Positions 43,730-54,030 of a stretch of 64,000 nucleotides of DNA are shown one piece after another. Within the stretch, counting starts at the first letter, position 1. Every line of letters begins with the position of its first letter. Origin of the DNA: Marinobacter arenosus (GTDB taxonomy: Bacteria; Pseudomonadota; Gammaproteobacteria; Pseudomonadales; Oleiphilaceae); contig NZ_JAHVAO010000001.1 in the NCBI RefSeq assembly GCF_019264345.1, positions 1,488,001 to 1,552,000 on the forward strand, in the 5' to 3' direction. Position numbers and translations under genes: made by a program. Under the pieces are notes generated by a model. That model was not told where the DNA came from and ran no database searches. It saw only the letters and a list, made by a program, of their open reading frames with translations.

Positions 43730-44788
43730 ATGACCGACTCCACCGACAGTGAATACCCGAAACGGACTTCCTGGCGACGACTCACCGTCTTCAGCCTGAT
43801 TTTCATCGCCATGACCGCGGCCGGTCTGTATGCGGTCTACGATCAGTTCGCCGGGCGCAGCATCACCTTCGATACACGACTCGTCGCACCCTCCACTCTG
43901 CTGATGGCGGGGCTGCTTTTACTGGTCTATTTCGTCTCCGATGGCCTGCGATTGCACTACACCCTGTGCGCCCTCGGACACCGGCTGCCGTTCAAGGTGA
44001 TGTTCAAACTGGTGTTCATCAACCTGTTCTTTTCGAATGTGACGCCCATGGCCACCGGGGGCGGCTTTGCCCAGATCTGGTACCTGCACCGCCACGGCGT
44101 ACCCATGGGGCGCGCCACGGCGGCCACGACGATTCGTACGGTACTGGCCGTTCTGTTTATCTTCACACTGACACCGGTTTTTCTGCTGACCCTGCAGGCG
44201 CTGAAGGACCACACCATCACCGGCAACATTGGCGTTGCCCTGGCGGTGTTCATCTTCCTCTACCTGGGGTTCTTTGCGATCCTGCTGTTCCGGACCCACT
44301 GGCTGATCGTGCCGCTGACCCGGCTGCTGGTCACCCTTCGCCACCTCCATCTCATCAGCGACGCGCGGCACCGACGCTGGCAGTTCAAGGCCCGCCGGGA
44401 GATGCTCCGGTTCTCCGACAGTTTCGGCGATTACATCAAGGGCCGCCCCAAGTACGTGATTCTGTCGATCCTGTTCACCGCCCTGTTCCTGCTCAGCCTG
44501 TTCAGCTTTCCGGCGCTGCTGATTCACAGCCTCGGTTACAACGTGGACTACCTGGTCACCCTGGGTTTGTTGGTCGTGACCACCTTTATCATGTATTTCT
44601 CGCCTACGCCCGGCGCCTCGGGCATTTCCGAAGGTGTATTCGGAAGCTTCTTTCGCGATATTCTGTCGGGCAACCATCTGGTGCTGGTGACCGTCAGCTG
44701 GCGTTTGCTGACCATTTATCTGGGCATGATCATCGGGCTGATCGTGTTGCAGAGGGAACTGATCAACGATCGCAGGAACGTGGAATGA
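43730..44788 (+). CDS. UPF0104/LPG-synthase-like membrane protein (YbhN family)
   Basis: 352 residues with about eight membrane helices. Signature NLFFSNVTPMATGGGFAQIWYL (in order), RTVLAVLFIFTL and SPTPGASGISEGVFGSFF. Members include the flippase part of lysyl-phosphatidylglycerol synthases and many glycolipid-linked transporters. The stop overlaps the start of the glycosyltransferase fusion gene, which suggests one pathway: lipid or lipid-linked sugar handling in the envelope. Confidence 0.88.
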   Translation: MTDSTDSEYPKRTSWRRLTVFSLIFIAMTAAGLYAVYDQFAGRSITFDTRLVAPSTLLMAGLLLLVYFVSDGLRLHYTLCALGHRLPFKVMFKLVFINLFFSNVTPMATGGGFAQIWYLHRHGVPMGRATAATTIRTVLAVLFIFTLTPVFLLTLQALKDHTITGNIGVALAVFIFLYLGFFAILLFRTHWLIVPLTRLLVTLRHLHLISDARHRRWQFKARREMLRFSDSFGDYIKGRPKYVILSILFTALFLLSLFSFPALLIHSLGYNVDYLVTLGLLVVTTFIMYFSPTPGASGISEGVFGSFFRDILSGNHLVLVTVSWRLLTIYLGMIIGLIVLQRELINDRRNVE

Positions 44789-47022
44789 TTCTCCGAAACC
44801 CGTTGAAACTGCTGTTCTACCTGTGTCTGGTGATTGTGACTCTGCTGGTGGGCTACAAGGCCTACCTCAACCTGTTCATGAAGGACTTCAAGGGCCTGCA
44901 CACCGACCAGGTGGAGCGCATCCAGAAACGCACCGGCCCGGAGGCTCCGGTCAGCTTTGCCGTGGTTGGCAACATCAACAACTCCATCGGCATCTTCGAA
45001 GAGCGCATCATTCCCGAGCTGAACAGCTCCGGGATCGATTTCATGGTGTCGGCGGGCAACGCCGTCAGTGGCGGCGGCGAGGACAAGTACCGGGCGCTTT
45101 ATGGCAGCCTTGGGCACCTCACGATTCCGTACCTGCTGACCTTCGGCGCCCACGAATACGAGGACTTCGGCAGCTTTCGTTTCTACGACCATTTTGGCCC
45201 GCACTTCTTCAGTATTCAGGCCGGCAACAGCCGGCTGATTTTCCTGGACAGCACCGGCAAAACGCCCTGGAAGTGGCAGATTCGCTGGCTCAATGACTTG
45301 CTGGCCCAGGACGACTCAAAGGCCCGGATCCTGTTCATCGGCCACCCGCCGATCGAACCGGAGAAGAATGCGCCGTTCGATCAGCGCGAGGATTACCTGC
45401 AACCCCCGGAGTTCCGGAAGGCGCTGCTGCAGGAGATCCAGCGACACGATATCGACCTGGTGTTTTCCGCCAACCTGTCGCTCTATTCGGAAGCGGTCAA
45501 GGGCAACACCACCTTCATTACCACCGGTGGTGCCGGCGGGCTGGTCCTGAACAACGACATCAGTTTCTACCATTTTGTACGGGTCGACGTTGGCGTGGAC
45601 GGCGATATCAGCCATTCCCTGGAGCGGCTCAAGGTAGGCCAGCATCCGTTCCTGAAACAGCTGGAGAGCCTGTGGTTCTTCATCTACTCCCTGATCTACT
45701 CCGGCTACCTGAATTTCATCCTGATCCTCGCGGTGTTCATGGCCATCACTATCAAACTGTACACCACGATTTTCGTTGGCAAGGACTATTACCCGGACTA
45801 CGACCTGGACCCGTCGCCCTGGCTGGAAAAGCCGCTCCGGGTGGCCATGTTCACCAACAACTACCTGCCGTTCATCGGCGGCGTGCCCATTTCCATCGAG
45901 CGCCTGCGCCGGGGACTCGTGGCGCTGGGCGACAACCTCCTCATCGTCGCCCCCCGATACAAGGATCAGCCCGAAAGCGAGGAGCAGGTTCTGCGAGTGC
46001 CCTCCCTGCTCGCCATGGGCGAGAAGCGGGAGTTCCGGCTGGCGAATATTTTCCTGGCCAGGATTCGCCGGGGGGTGAAGGCCTTCCAGCCGGACATCAT
46101 TCACCTGCACCACCCGTTCTGGCTCGGCTCCCTTGGATTGTTCCTGGCCCGGAGGCTCAAGGTTCCCGCCATCTACACCTACCACACCCGGCTGGAGCAC
46201 TACGCCCACTTCGTGCCCTTGCCCGGTATGCTGTTCCGGAACCTGATCTCCCATGCCCTGATCAAGCGCTTCGCCAACAAATGTGATGGCGTGATCGTGC
46301 CCACCTACTCCACCGAAGAGTACCTGCGCATGATTGGCGTGAAGACGCCCACTTACGTGCAGCCCACCGGCATCGAATACCAGCGTTTTCAGGACGTCCG
46401 GGACGAGGACATCCAGCGTTTGCGCAACGAACTGGACCTGAACGATGAGAAAGTGTTCGTCAGCGTCTCCCGTCTCTCCAACGAGAAGAACATCGACTTC
46501 ATGATCGAGGCGATCGACACTCTCCGGAAGGAGACAGACGTGCCCTTCCGGTTCCTGATGATCGGCGATGGGCACCAGCGTGATCGTCTGCAGCAGAAGA
46601 TCGAGGATCTTGACCTGCAGGGACATTTCACCCTCGTGGGCGCCGTGCCGCCCGAGGACATGGCAACCTGGTACCGCCTGGGCGATGCGTTCCTGTTTGC
46701 CTCGAAATCGGAAACCCAGGGCATGGTGATCCTTGAAGCCATGGCGGCTGGTCTGCCGGTGGTGGCGGTGCGATCCAGTGGCATTGAGGACGTGGTTCGC
46801 CATGGCGTCAACGGGTTCAAGACCCCGGAGAATCAGGAGCTTTGGGTGCACGAGGTGAAGCGCCTGCTGGAAGAGGACGAACTTCGCCAGGAGTTGGCGG
46901 AACGGGCCCTGGAATTCGCAGCAGACTACTCGGTTGAGCAGTTCGCCCGGGACGTTCGGAGCATTTACGCCAGTACCCTGGCGCTGGAGGCGAAGAAGCG
47001 GAACCCGCACCGGGAGCACTGA
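44785..47022 (+). CDS. Degenerate phosphoesterase domain fused to a GT4 glycosyltransferase
   Basis: 745 residues from ATG 44785, overlapping the UPF0104 gene (ATGA). Membrane helix at about 9-28; then an extracytoplasmic domain with the strand order of a calcineurin-like phosphoesterase, but with its metal ligands replaced: VVGNINNS for the DxH motif, SAGNAV for GD, FGAHEYE for GNHE and FSANLSLYS for GHxH; only IGHPP (186-189) survives. A second membrane helix lies at about 297-322. From 351 comes a cytoplasmic GT4 enzyme: FTNNYLPFIGGVPISIERL, HLHHPFWLG, TYHTRLEHYAHF, SRLSNEKNIDF and SETQGMVILEAMAAGLPVV. It is like diacylglycerol glucosyltransferases. Confidence 0.85.
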   Translation: MILRNPLKLLFYLCLVIVTLLVGYKAYLNLFMKDFKGLHTDQVERIQKRTGPEAPVSFAVVGNINNSIGIFEERIIPELNSSGIDFMVSAGNAVSGGGEDKYRALYGSLGHLTIPYLLTFGAHEYEDFGSFRFYDHFGPHFFSIQAGNSRLIFLDSTGKTPWKWQIRWLNDLLAQDDSKARILFIGHPPIEPEKNAPFDQREDYLQPPEFRKALLQEIQRHDIDLVFSANLSLYSEAVKGNTTFITTGGAGGLVLNNDISFYHFVRVDVGVDGDISHSLERLKVGQHPFLKQLESLWFFIYSLIYSGYLNFILILAVFMAITIKLYTTIFVGKDYYPDYDLDPSPWLEKPLRVAMFTNNYLPFIGGVPISIERLRRGLVALGDNLLIVAPRYKDQPESEEQVLRVPSLLAMGEKREFRLANIFLARIRRGVKAFQPDIIHLHHPFWLGSLGLFLARRLKVPAIYTYHTRLEHYAHFVPLPGMLFRNLISHALIKRFANKCDGVIVPTYSTEEYLRMIGVKTPTYVQPTGIEYQRFQDVRDEDIQRLRNELDLNDEKVFVSVSRLSNEKNIDFMIEAIDTLRKETDVPFRFLMIGDGHQRDRLQQKIEDLDLQGHFTLVGAVPPEDMATWYRLGDAFLFASKSETQGMVILEAMAAGLPVVAVRSSGIEDVVRHGVNGFKTPENQELWVHEVKRLLEEDELRQELAERALEFAADYSVEQFARDVRSIYASTLALEAKKRNPHREH

Positions 47023-47102
47023 TTGGGTTCACGGCGTGAGCCTGATCGGTTTAGACTGAATTCACGTATTACAAAGGTAGTTTTATTGATCGGAGAGATT
47101 AC

Positions 47103-48050
47103 GTGAGCGAAATTCCCGTCGGTATCAGTACCTGCCTGCTGGGCAAGGAAGTCCGCCACGATGGCGGCCACAAGCACTCCCGCTATTGCACCCAGATTCT
47201 GTCCAGGCATTTTGAATTCCGCTCCATCTGTCCCGAGCTGGAAGCCGGCCTGGGTGTGCCCCGGCCCGCCATTCACCTGAGGGAATACCCCGACGGTCTT
47301 CGGCTCATCGAGACCAGGGGCGAGAACGACCACACCGATGCCATGCAGGCGTTCATCGATACGGTGATGCCATCCTTGGCCAACCTGCGCGGTTACATCC
47401 TGATGGCGAAATCCCCCAGCTGTGGCATGGAACGCATCAAGGTCCATAACGAGGACGGCAAGGTAACGCGCCGGGATGGTCGGGGCATGTTCGCCGAGGC
47501 ACTGATCCGCACCTACCCGCTGATGCCCGTGGAGGAAGAAGGCCGCCTGAACGATGATATGATCCGCGAGAATTTCATCGAGCGGGTCTTCGCCTACGAC
47601 GACTGGATGCATAACGTTGCCGGCGACAACCTGACGGCGAAGGCCCTGATCGAGTTCCACACCCGCCATAAATTCCAGCTTCTGGCACACTCGGAAAAGA
47701 TTTACCGGCAACTGGGCCCGATGCTGGGCGACCTGAAATCGGAGCCCCTCGACACCATTGCCGACCGGTACATTCACCAGTTTATGGAAGCCATGAGCCA
47801 GAAGGTCAGCCGGGGTTCCCACATGAACGCCATGCAGCACCTGATGGGCTACCTTCGGGACTCTATGGGGGATGAGGACCGGAAGGTGCTGATGGAGCAG
47901 ATGGAGGCCTACCGGCGCGGCGAAGTGCCGCTTGTTGTGCCCATGACCCTGTTACGCATGGCCCAGCGCCGGGAGCCGGTGGATTACCTCAGTGTCCAGC
48001 ACTACCTGACTCCCTACCCGGACGAACTCGGGCTCCGGAACAACGTCTGA
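47103..48050 (+). CDS. DUF523-DUF1722 protein (YbgA family; TudS-like N-domain)
   Basis: 315 residues from GTG 47103. The N-terminal DUF523 domain (1-150) has the three cysteines of the thiouracil desulphidase TudS, Cys11 (STCLLG), Cys43 (SICPELEAGLGVPRP) and Cys107 (SPSCGME), expected to hold a 4Fe-4S cluster. A DUF1722 domain follows (about 190-305; FHTRHKFQLLAHSEK, YLSVQHYLTPYP). In many genomes this fusion stands beside a photolyase; none is next to it here. Role: possibly removal of sulphur from modified bases. Confidence 0.85.
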   Translation: MSEIPVGISTCLLGKEVRHDGGHKHSRYCTQILSRHFEFRSICPELEAGLGVPRPAIHLREYPDGLRLIETRGENDHTDAMQAFIDTVMPSLANLRGYILMAKSPSCGMERIKVHNEDGKVTRRDGRGMFAEALIRTYPLMPVEEEGRLNDDMIRENFIERVFAYDDWMHNVAGDNLTAKALIEFHTRHKFQLLAHSEKIYRQLGPMLGDLKSEPLDTIADRYIHQFMEAMSQKVSRGSHMNAMQHLMGYLRDSMGDEDRKVLMEQMEAYRRGEVPLVVPMTLLRMAQRREPVDYLSVQHYLTPYPDELGLRNNV

Positions 48051-48782
48051 TCAGAAGCTGTAGAGCAGGGTCAGGGCGGTTTCGGTATCCGTCCGCTCTT
48101 TTCCTTCAGGCGGGTCGGAGACGTGTTTGACCCGGAACGCGGTTTTCATCGACAGGTTACCGACCACGGTCGCCTGCAACGAGGTTTCCGATTCACTGAT
48201 GGTGTTGTTTTCCTCCAGGCCGACTTCTGTGCTCAGCTTCTGACGAAACAGGGCGCGGTCGGAGATCGCGTAATCAAACTGGGTGGCGAATCGGGCGATT
48301 GCGGAATCCTCGGCGTTTTCGCCGTTCTCATCCGGTTCATCCAGTCGATTGTACCGGTAACCCAGACCCGTCGAGACGCTCCAGAATGACTGATCACCAG
48401 ACTCCCACAGGCGATTACCGTAACCTGCGGTGACCGACGACTCGAAGTCATAACCGGAAAAGCGATCATCCTCCCAGGCGCCCCGAAGAAACCAGTACTG
48501 GCGCTCGTCGAACTTGTAGTTGGTCTCGCCCACAACCTGGTATTGCTCGGCCGTGGTTTCGTCCTCCGACTCAGTGTGCCTGGCACTGAATTCGGCCATG
48601 TTACGCCAGCGCGGAAGTTCATTGCTGATGGCCAGCCGGCCATTCAGGTTGCTTTCCTCGGTGTTGCCTGATGTCACCAGGACTCCAATCTCGAACTCAG
48701 AGGTGACGTCGCCCCGGTCCTGAGCCTGGGCAAGCGGAGCAGCTCCGATAAAGGCAATCGCGACCGCGTTTTTGAGTTCCAT
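48051..48782 (-). CDS. DUF481 outer-membrane protein (YdiY-like)
   Basis: 243 residues from ATG 48782 (MELKNAVAIAFIGAAPLAQA); a signal peptide is clear, cut before QDRG. The longer frame upstream overlaps trhO and is not used. The body alternates polar and aromatic residues as in a small beta-barrel: EIGVLVTSGNTEESNLNGRL, YWFLRGAWEDDRF and a C-terminal aromatic ...LTLLYSF that fits outer-membrane assembly. A sensor or porin-like role is unproven. Confidence 0.85.
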   Translation of the reverse strand: MELKNAVAIAFIGAAPLAQAQDRGDVTSEFEIGVLVTSGNTEESNLNGRLAISNELPRWRNMAEFSARHTESEDETTAEQYQVVGETNYKFDERQYWFLRGAWEDDRFSGYDFESSVTAGYGNRLWESGDQSFWSVSTGLGYRYNRLDEPDENGENAEDSAIARFATQFDYAISDRALFRQKLSTEVGLEENNTISESETSLQATVVGNLSMKTAFRVKHVSDPPEGKERTDTETALTLLYSF

Positions 48783-48804
48783 GAAGTGCTCCTGGTTTGT
48801 CGGT

Positions 48805-49824
48805 TCAGGCTCCTGCGGATTTACGGCGCTTTTCGCCAGCCAGACTTTTCTGTGCCTGCTGTTCACGCTCCGCCTTCTTGCGAGCCTTTCGTTCAGCGAT
48901 GATGCGAGCGGCTTCGCCACCCACATGGGCTTCACCCCGTTGCTCCGCCAGCCTCATCTGACGCTCGCGCTCAGCAAACCGGGCTTTCTGCTCCTCAGTC
49001 AGTGAGTCGATGCACTGGTGACAACTCACGCCCTGTTCGTATTCGGGACGCTGTTTGTCATCTTCGGTGATCGGTCGCCGACAGGCGTGGCATTGATCAT
49101 AGTCACCACGCTCAAGGCGATGGTTCACCGTGACCCGGTCGTCAAAGACGAAGCATTCCCCGTGCCACAGGCTCTGTTCCTCGGGCACTTCCTCAAGGTA
49201 TTTCAGGATGCCGCCCTTGAGGTGGTAGACCTCCTCAAAGCCCTGCTCTTTCAAATAGGCCGTCGATTTCTCGCAACGGATACCGCCGGTACAGAACATG
49301 GCGACTTTCTTGTGCTTCGACGGATCGAGGTTCTGCTTCACGTACTCCGGGAACTCCCGGAAGGTGTCGGTGGATGGGTTCACGGCGTTCCGGAAGGTAC
49401 CGATCTCCACTTCGTACTGATTTCGGGTGTCCACCAGAACGACCTCCGGGTCGGAAATCAGGTCATTCCACTTCGACGCCTCTACGTAGGTGCCTACGAT
49501 GCGCTTCGGATCGATTCCGTCCACGCCCATGGTGACAATCTCTTTCTTGAGCTTCACTTTGGTGCGTTTGAACGGCTGGATGTCCACAAACGATTCCTTG
49601 TAGTCAATGCCATCGAACCGACGATCACTGTCGATCCAGGCCTTGACGGCATCAATGCCTTCACGGCTGCCGGCGATGGTGCCGTTGATACCTTCCCGCG
49701 CCAGCAACAGGGTGCCATGGACGTCGTTGGCCAACATGGTGTCCAGCAGAGGCTGGCGAAGGGACTGGTAATCATTCAGAACTGCGAACTTGTAGAGCGC
49801 GCAGACAACTACATCATTGCTCAT
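48805..49824 (-). CDS. trhO: tRNA uridine(34) hydroxylase TrhO (YceA)
   Basis: 339 residues. N-terminal acylphosphatase-like domain ([15 protein letters not shown]), a rhodanese domain with the catalytic Cys178 in [12 protein letters not shown], then a C-terminal zinc-finger-like region ([23 protein letters not shown]) and a basic tail ([12 protein letters not shown]). It makes 5-hydroxyuridine at the wobble position using oxygen. Precedes the DUF481 gene by 22 bases. Confidence 0.93.
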   Translation of the reverse strand: MSNDVVVCALYKFAVLNDYQSLRQPLLDTMLANDVHGTLLLAREGINGTIAGSREGIDAVKAWIDSDRRFDGIDYKESFVDIQPFKRTKVKLKKEIVTMGVDGIDPKRIVGTYVEASKWNDLISDPEVVLVDTRNQYEVEIGTFRNAVNPSTDTFREFPEYVKQNLDPSKHKKVAMFCTGGIRCEKSTAYLKEQGFEEVYHLKGGILKYLEEVPEEQSLWHGECFVFDDRVTVNHRLERGDYDQCHACRRPITEDDKQRPEYEQGVSCHQCIDSLTEEQKARFAERERQMRLAEQRGEAHVGGEAARIIAERKARKKAEREQQAQKSLAGEKRRKSAGA

Positions 49825-49886
49825 CGATTTCTCCTGCGGGCCGGACCGTAAATCCGGAGCATGGGTTTGGGTTTCTTCAAAGGCGT

Positions 49887-49924
49887 GGGCCAGAGAGGGC
49901 GCAATTTTTCACCAACTCTGGCCC
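49887..49924. repeat. Hairpin between the dsbA-like gene and trhO
   Basis: GGGCCAGAG (49887-49895) and CTCTGGCCC (49916-49924) form a perfect 9-base-pair stem with a 20-base loop, without a T-run. Possibly a processing or termination signal. Confidence 0.45.
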
Positions 49925-49965
49925 GGGATCAAGTCCGGACTGGCCGAACCGATCCCGCCAGCCCA

Positions 49966-50694
49966 TCACTCGGCCGCATTCGCCAGCTCCCGTTCCACCA
50001 CGGCGGACAGCTGCCCCCACCCGGGCCGGGGCAGGCGGATGTTGTCCACCAGCACCGTCGGTGTGCTGGCCACTCGCAGCTGCATGGCCACGCGCCGGCT
50101 CTGCTCCACCGCCTCGCGATGCAGCTCCGTGGTCATGCAGCGGCGAAAGCGCCGTTCATCCAGCCCCAGGTCGCCGGCATAACGGCTGAACGTGGCAACC
50201 GGGTCACCAGAGTCGCTCCACTCCGACTGGGCTGCGAACAGCTTATCGTGCATGTCCCAGTAGGCGTCCTGGTCGCCAGCACAGCGCGCAGCCTGGGCAG
50301 CAGGCATGGCGTTCTGGTGCTGCTGCAACGGCAGGTCGAAATAGACAAAGCGGACCTTTCCGGCCTCAACGTACTGTGCTTTCAGCTTCTGGCTGGCGTC
50401 AGAAAAGCGGGCACAGGCCGGGCACTGGTAGTCGGCAAACTCACGCACCACAACGGGCGCATCGGCCGGACCCACGGACACGCCATACTGGTCCAGCTCG
50501 GCCGGAAACGGATCGGCATTGGGGGCGGCCACCGGCAGTTCATCCGATGACGGCTTGGGCTTGGCCGTCAGAAAAAACAGGCCAATGGCAACGGCAACCA
50601 CAACCAGCACCGTCACCCCGATAAACAAAGGTCTGTTACCGGTTTTCTTTGGCGCAGGGGCTCCGGTTTCCTTGCGACGTTTTGCTTCACCCAT
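49966..50694 (-). CDS. DsbA-family thioredoxin-fold protein, membrane anchored
   Basis: 242 residues from ATG 50694 (MGEAKRRKETG) with GGAG upstream. A basic tail and one membrane helix (about 23-43, LFIGVTVLVVVAVAIGLFF) lead to a periplasmic thioredoxin fold with active site CPAC (91-94) in FADYQCPACARF, cis-Pro region ASTPTVLVDN and the inserted helical domain. Like other DsbA/BdbD-type oxidoreductases it probably handles disulphides of exported proteins. It does not look like the classical DsbA (CPHC). Confidence 0.85.
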   Translation of the reverse strand: MGEAKRRKETGAPAPKKTGNRPLFIGVTVLVVVAVAIGLFFLTAKPKPSSDELPVAAPNADPFPAELDQYGVSVGPADAPVVVREFADYQCPACARFSDASQKLKAQYVEAGKVRFVYFDLPLQQHQNAMPAAQAARCAGDQDAYWDMHDKLFAAQSEWSDSGDPVATFSRYAGDLGLDERRFRRCMTTELHREAVEQSRRVAMQLRVASTPTVLVDNIRLPRPGWGQLSAVVERELANAAE

Positions 50695-50823
50695 TACGGG
50701 CTCCTTTTTTGTTGGTCGTATTTTTCCTCGTATTCCGGGGGCAATGGCCATGTTCAGAGCCACCCCGGCAGGCTAAGATCCTTTATAACCTATATAAGTT
50801 CCAACAAAAATTAAGGAAAACTC

Positions 50824-51789
50824 ATGGCCTTACCTGCATCCCTCGCCGGCAACCTGACTCTGCCCCTGGTGGCAGCGCCCATGTTCCTGATCTCCGGGCC
50901 GGAACTGGCCCTGGCATGCTGCAAGGAGGGCGTGATCGGCAGCTTTCCCGCCCTGAACCAGCGGACCAGCGAGGGGTTCGAGTCCTGGCTCGAACAGATG
51001 AACACCGGGCTCGACAGGCTCCGCCAGCAGCATCCCGACGCCCGGCTGGCCCCCTATGCGGTCAACCTGATCGTCCATCGCACCAACCCCCGCTGGCAGG
51101 TGGACCTGGAGCTTTGCGTCAAACACCGGGTGCCCATCGTCATCACCTCCCTGGGTGCCGCCAGCCAGGTCGTTGAAGCCGTGCACGGCTACGGCGGCCT
51201 GGTCTTCCATGACGTCACCAACCAGAAGCATGCCCGCAAGGCAGCGGAAGCCGGCGTGGATGGCATCATTGCGGTGGCTGCGGGCGCCGGTGGGCACGCC
51301 GGCACCCTCAACCCGGTGGTTCTGGTGCACGAGATCCGGGACGTCTTCGATGGCACCATCCTGCTGGCCGACGGCCTGTCCCATGGGCAGGACCTGTTGG
51401 CAGCCGAGGCCATGGGCGCGGATCTGGCCTACCTGGGAACCCGATTCATCAATACGCTTGAATCCCAGGCCGATGATGCCTATCGCAACATGATCATCGA
51501 GGCGGTGTCGGCAGACATCATCCATACGCCCGCGGTCTCAGGGATTCCCGCGAGCTTTATGCGCCAGAGCCTGGAGGCCGCCGGCTACCCGATGGACAAA
51601 CTGCACCAGGCCGGGGCCATTGATTACGGAGAGAAACTGAAACCGGTGGACGATGAAGCAAAGGCCTGGAAGACGGTCTGGTCCGCCGGCCAGGGGGTCA
51701 GCCAGATTCACGACGTACTCAGCGTCAAGGCACTGGTGAGCCGCCTGACCTCGGAGTACAAGGCCGCCCGGGCCCGGCTCTGCGGTTGA
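50824..51789 (+). CDS. Nitronate monooxygenase (NMO family)
   Basis: 321 residues, single TIM-barrel flavoprotein. LPLVAAPMFLISGPELALACCKEGVIGSFPALN (in parts) contains the FMN-binding start, GVDGIIAVAAGAGGHAGT the phosphate-binding GAGGHxG motif, LLADGLSHGQDLLAAEAMGADLAYLGTRF the second binding segment and SADIIHTPAVSGIPASF the substrate side. It oxidises nitronates such as propionate 3-nitronate, or related flavin chemistry. It converges with the chemoreceptor gene. Confidence 0.88.
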   Translation: MALPASLAGNLTLPLVAAPMFLISGPELALACCKEGVIGSFPALNQRTSEGFESWLEQMNTGLDRLRQQHPDARLAPYAVNLIVHRTNPRWQVDLELCVKHRVPIVITSLGAASQVVEAVHGYGGLVFHDVTNQKHARKAAEAGVDGIIAVAAGAGGHAGTLNPVVLVHEIRDVFDGTILLADGLSHGQDLLAAEAMGADLAYLGTRFINTLESQADDAYRNMIIEAVSADIIHTPAVSGIPASFMRQSLEAAGYPMDKLHQAGAIDYGEKLKPVDDEAKAWKTVWSAGQGVSQIHDVLSVKALVSRLTSEYKAARARLCG

Positions 51790-51832
51790 CGGAAGCGGCC
51801 GCCTCCAGGGTCGGGGCGGCCCGCCCATTCGG

Positions 51833-53773
51833 TTACACCCGGAACTGCGACGCCTTGGCCTGCAGCGCCGCCAGCAGCTCGCCGATGCGATGGCTGGCGT
51901 TGTCCGAGCGGTGGATGGCCTCGACCGTGGCCTCCGAGGACCTGGCAATCTCCTCCACGCTGACGCTGACCTTGCCGGCGTGCCGTCCCTCCTCCTCGGC
52001 CACCGAGGAGATCGTCAATGCCCGGTCCTGCAGGCTGCCCAATAACTGGTTGATCTGCTCGAAGTGCTCGTCGGCCTTGCGGAATTCCGTGGAGGACTCG
52101 GCAACCTGACCGGACACCTGGTCGATGACCGATACGGCCTGGCGACTGCCCCTCTGGAGGCGTTCAATGATGGCCTCGATCTCGGTGGTGGACTCCTGGG
52201 TTCGGCTGGCCAGCGTGCGAACCTCGTCGGCGACCACGGCAAATCCCCGCCCCGACTCACCCGCGCGCGCCGCTTCGATGGCCGCGTTCAACGCCAGCAG
52301 GTTGGTCTGCTCGGCGATGGCACCGATCACCGACAGCACCGAATTGATTTCCGTGCTCTGATGGTTGAGTTCATTGACCGCCGCCACCGCCGAATCAACC
52401 TTGCGCACCACGCCGTCAAGCCGCTCCCGGACGTCCCGGGAAATTCCAGCGGTAGCCTCACTCTCCGCACCAATGGTCTGCACCGATCCGGCCACGTCCT
52501 GAATGCTGTCCGCGACCTCGGCAATGCTTTGGGACATCGCAGCCATGGTCTCGGAGACGTCCGCCACGTCACGTTGCTGATGGTTAACCGCCGATACTGC
52601 GTCGCGGCTGATCTCCCCCTGCTCCCGGGCCTGACCGGCCGCGGCCTCCGCCGAGGCTTTCACATCGGACACCAGCTCCTGGATCCGCGCAATAAACTGG
52701 TTCACGCCCCGCGCCATTTCGGTCAGCTCATCCCGGCCTTTGAGGGACACCCGGCGCGTCAGGTCGGCCTCGCCGTCCGCAATGCTCCAGATCGCCGAGC
52801 TCAACCGAAGCACCCGCGGCAAGAGGCCGCCACCCAATACGGCAGCGACCAGAACAATCAGCACCAGCACCGAGCCGATGGCCAGAATCGAAAGGTTCGC
52901 CGCCAGACTGGAGGCTTCCTTGTTCAGGGAGTCCACGGTGGCCTGGATTCGGTCCTGGGTATCCGCGCCCATGCCCGCCAGCTGTTGCTGTAGTCGCTGA
53001 TTGACCTGCTCCGTTTCGGCTTCCAGGGTCTGGCGCGAGGCCTCAATGCTGCCGGTGATGGTGGCGCTGAATTCCTGTTCGAGCTGGGCCAGGTCGCGGT
53101 TGATGCCCTCGAGTGACAGGCCAAGCTTAAGCTGCCCGATGGCAGAACCCTGAGGCTTTATGTCAGCGGTAATGATCACCACATTGGGGTCACGGCTTGC
53201 CGCATCGAGGACCCGATTTGCCGCACCGCGGCCTTCACCCTGCTCCATCAGGGTGCGGACCCGGTCGTCGGTTCGGTCCACGTAGCGGGTCATGCGCTCG
53301 CCATACTGGTCGTAATAGATGGCAAACAGGACCGACTCCCGGGCATCCGCCAGCTCGACCAGGTCGGTCAGGCGGGGAACGTCCCGGTCCCAGATCAGAG
53401 GCGCTGCAACCGCGGCCAGCACGTTAGCCAGCCCCTGGGCTTCCGCCATGACCGCCGTGCGAACGTTGCTTCCCACCCGCTCCTGCTGCTCCGTCTGCTG
53501 ACGGGTCAGCTCACTGGCCAGTTCGTCGATGGTCTTCTCGCGCATGGTCTGCAGACGTTTTCGGACGTCCTCCCGGGTTTCCCCAAACGACTCACTCACA
53601 TCCTCGCTGCTCGCCTCGAGCGCGGACCCGGCAGTCGCCACCAGGCGCTCCACCTGGTTTGAAATCAGCCACTGGCTGACCACCACCTGTGCCAGACCGG
53701 CGATCACCAGTATCAGGAAAACAGGCCTCAGCAGCCGGCTTGTGGCCAGCTGTTTCAAAAAACGAGGGGTCAT
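51833..53773 (-). CDS. Methyl-accepting chemotaxis protein
   Basis: 646 residues. Helix at about 15-36 ([20 protein letters not shown]), a ~250-residue helical periplasmic sensor region, membrane helix at about 292-316 ([22 protein letters not shown]), HAMP domain ([20 protein letters not shown]) and a signalling domain with the hairpin tip [35 protein letters not shown] (in that order). No PAS domain. Ligand unknown. Confidence 0.93.
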   Translation of the reverse strand: MTPRFLKQLATSRLLRPVFLILVIAGLAQVVVSQWLISNQVERLVATAGSALEASSEDVSESFGETREDVRKRLQTMREKTIDELASELTRQQTEQQERVGSNVRTAVMAEAQGLANVLAAVAAPLIWDRDVPRLTDLVELADARESVLFAIYYDQYGERMTRYVDRTDDRVRTLMEQGEGRGAANRVLDAASRDPNVVIITADIKPQGSAIGQLKLGLSLEGINRDLAQLEQEFSATITGSIEASRQTLEAETEQVNQRLQQQLAGMGADTQDRIQATVDSLNKEASSLAANLSILAIGSVLVLIVLVAAVLGGGLLPRVLRLSSAIWSIADGEADLTRRVSLKGRDELTEMARGVNQFIARIQELVSDVKASAEAAAGQAREQGEISRDAVSAVNHQQRDVADVSETMAAMSQSIAEVADSIQDVAGSVQTIGAESEATAGISRDVRERLDGVVRKVDSAVAAVNELNHQSTEINSVLSVIGAIAEQTNLLALNAAIEAARAGESGRGFAVVADEVRTLASRTQESTTEIEAIIERLQRGSRQAVSVIDQVSGQVAESSTEFRKADEHFEQINQLLGSLQDRALTISSVAEEEGRHAGKVSVSVEEIARSSEATVEAIHRSDNASHRIGELLAALQAKASQFRV

Positions 53774-54030
53774 AGGGACTCCGTCTACGTAAGTACTGCA
53801 GTTTCCTTCGCGTGTGTTTTCAGCGTCCAGTGCGGTCGGTCTCGCATAGTTTTAGCAAAACCCGGACCATTGGGGAGCGTTTTTATGTAGGATTTTGTTG
53901 CAGTTTTCAGTGCGGGCCGTTGCAGGGCTTCTTGCAAAAATTCTTGCACAGGGGGTTAAGTGAACTATTGAACAGGCGTACCGTACCTCTTCAGGACAGA
54001 CTCAAAACATCCGACCGACGGAGCACGACC

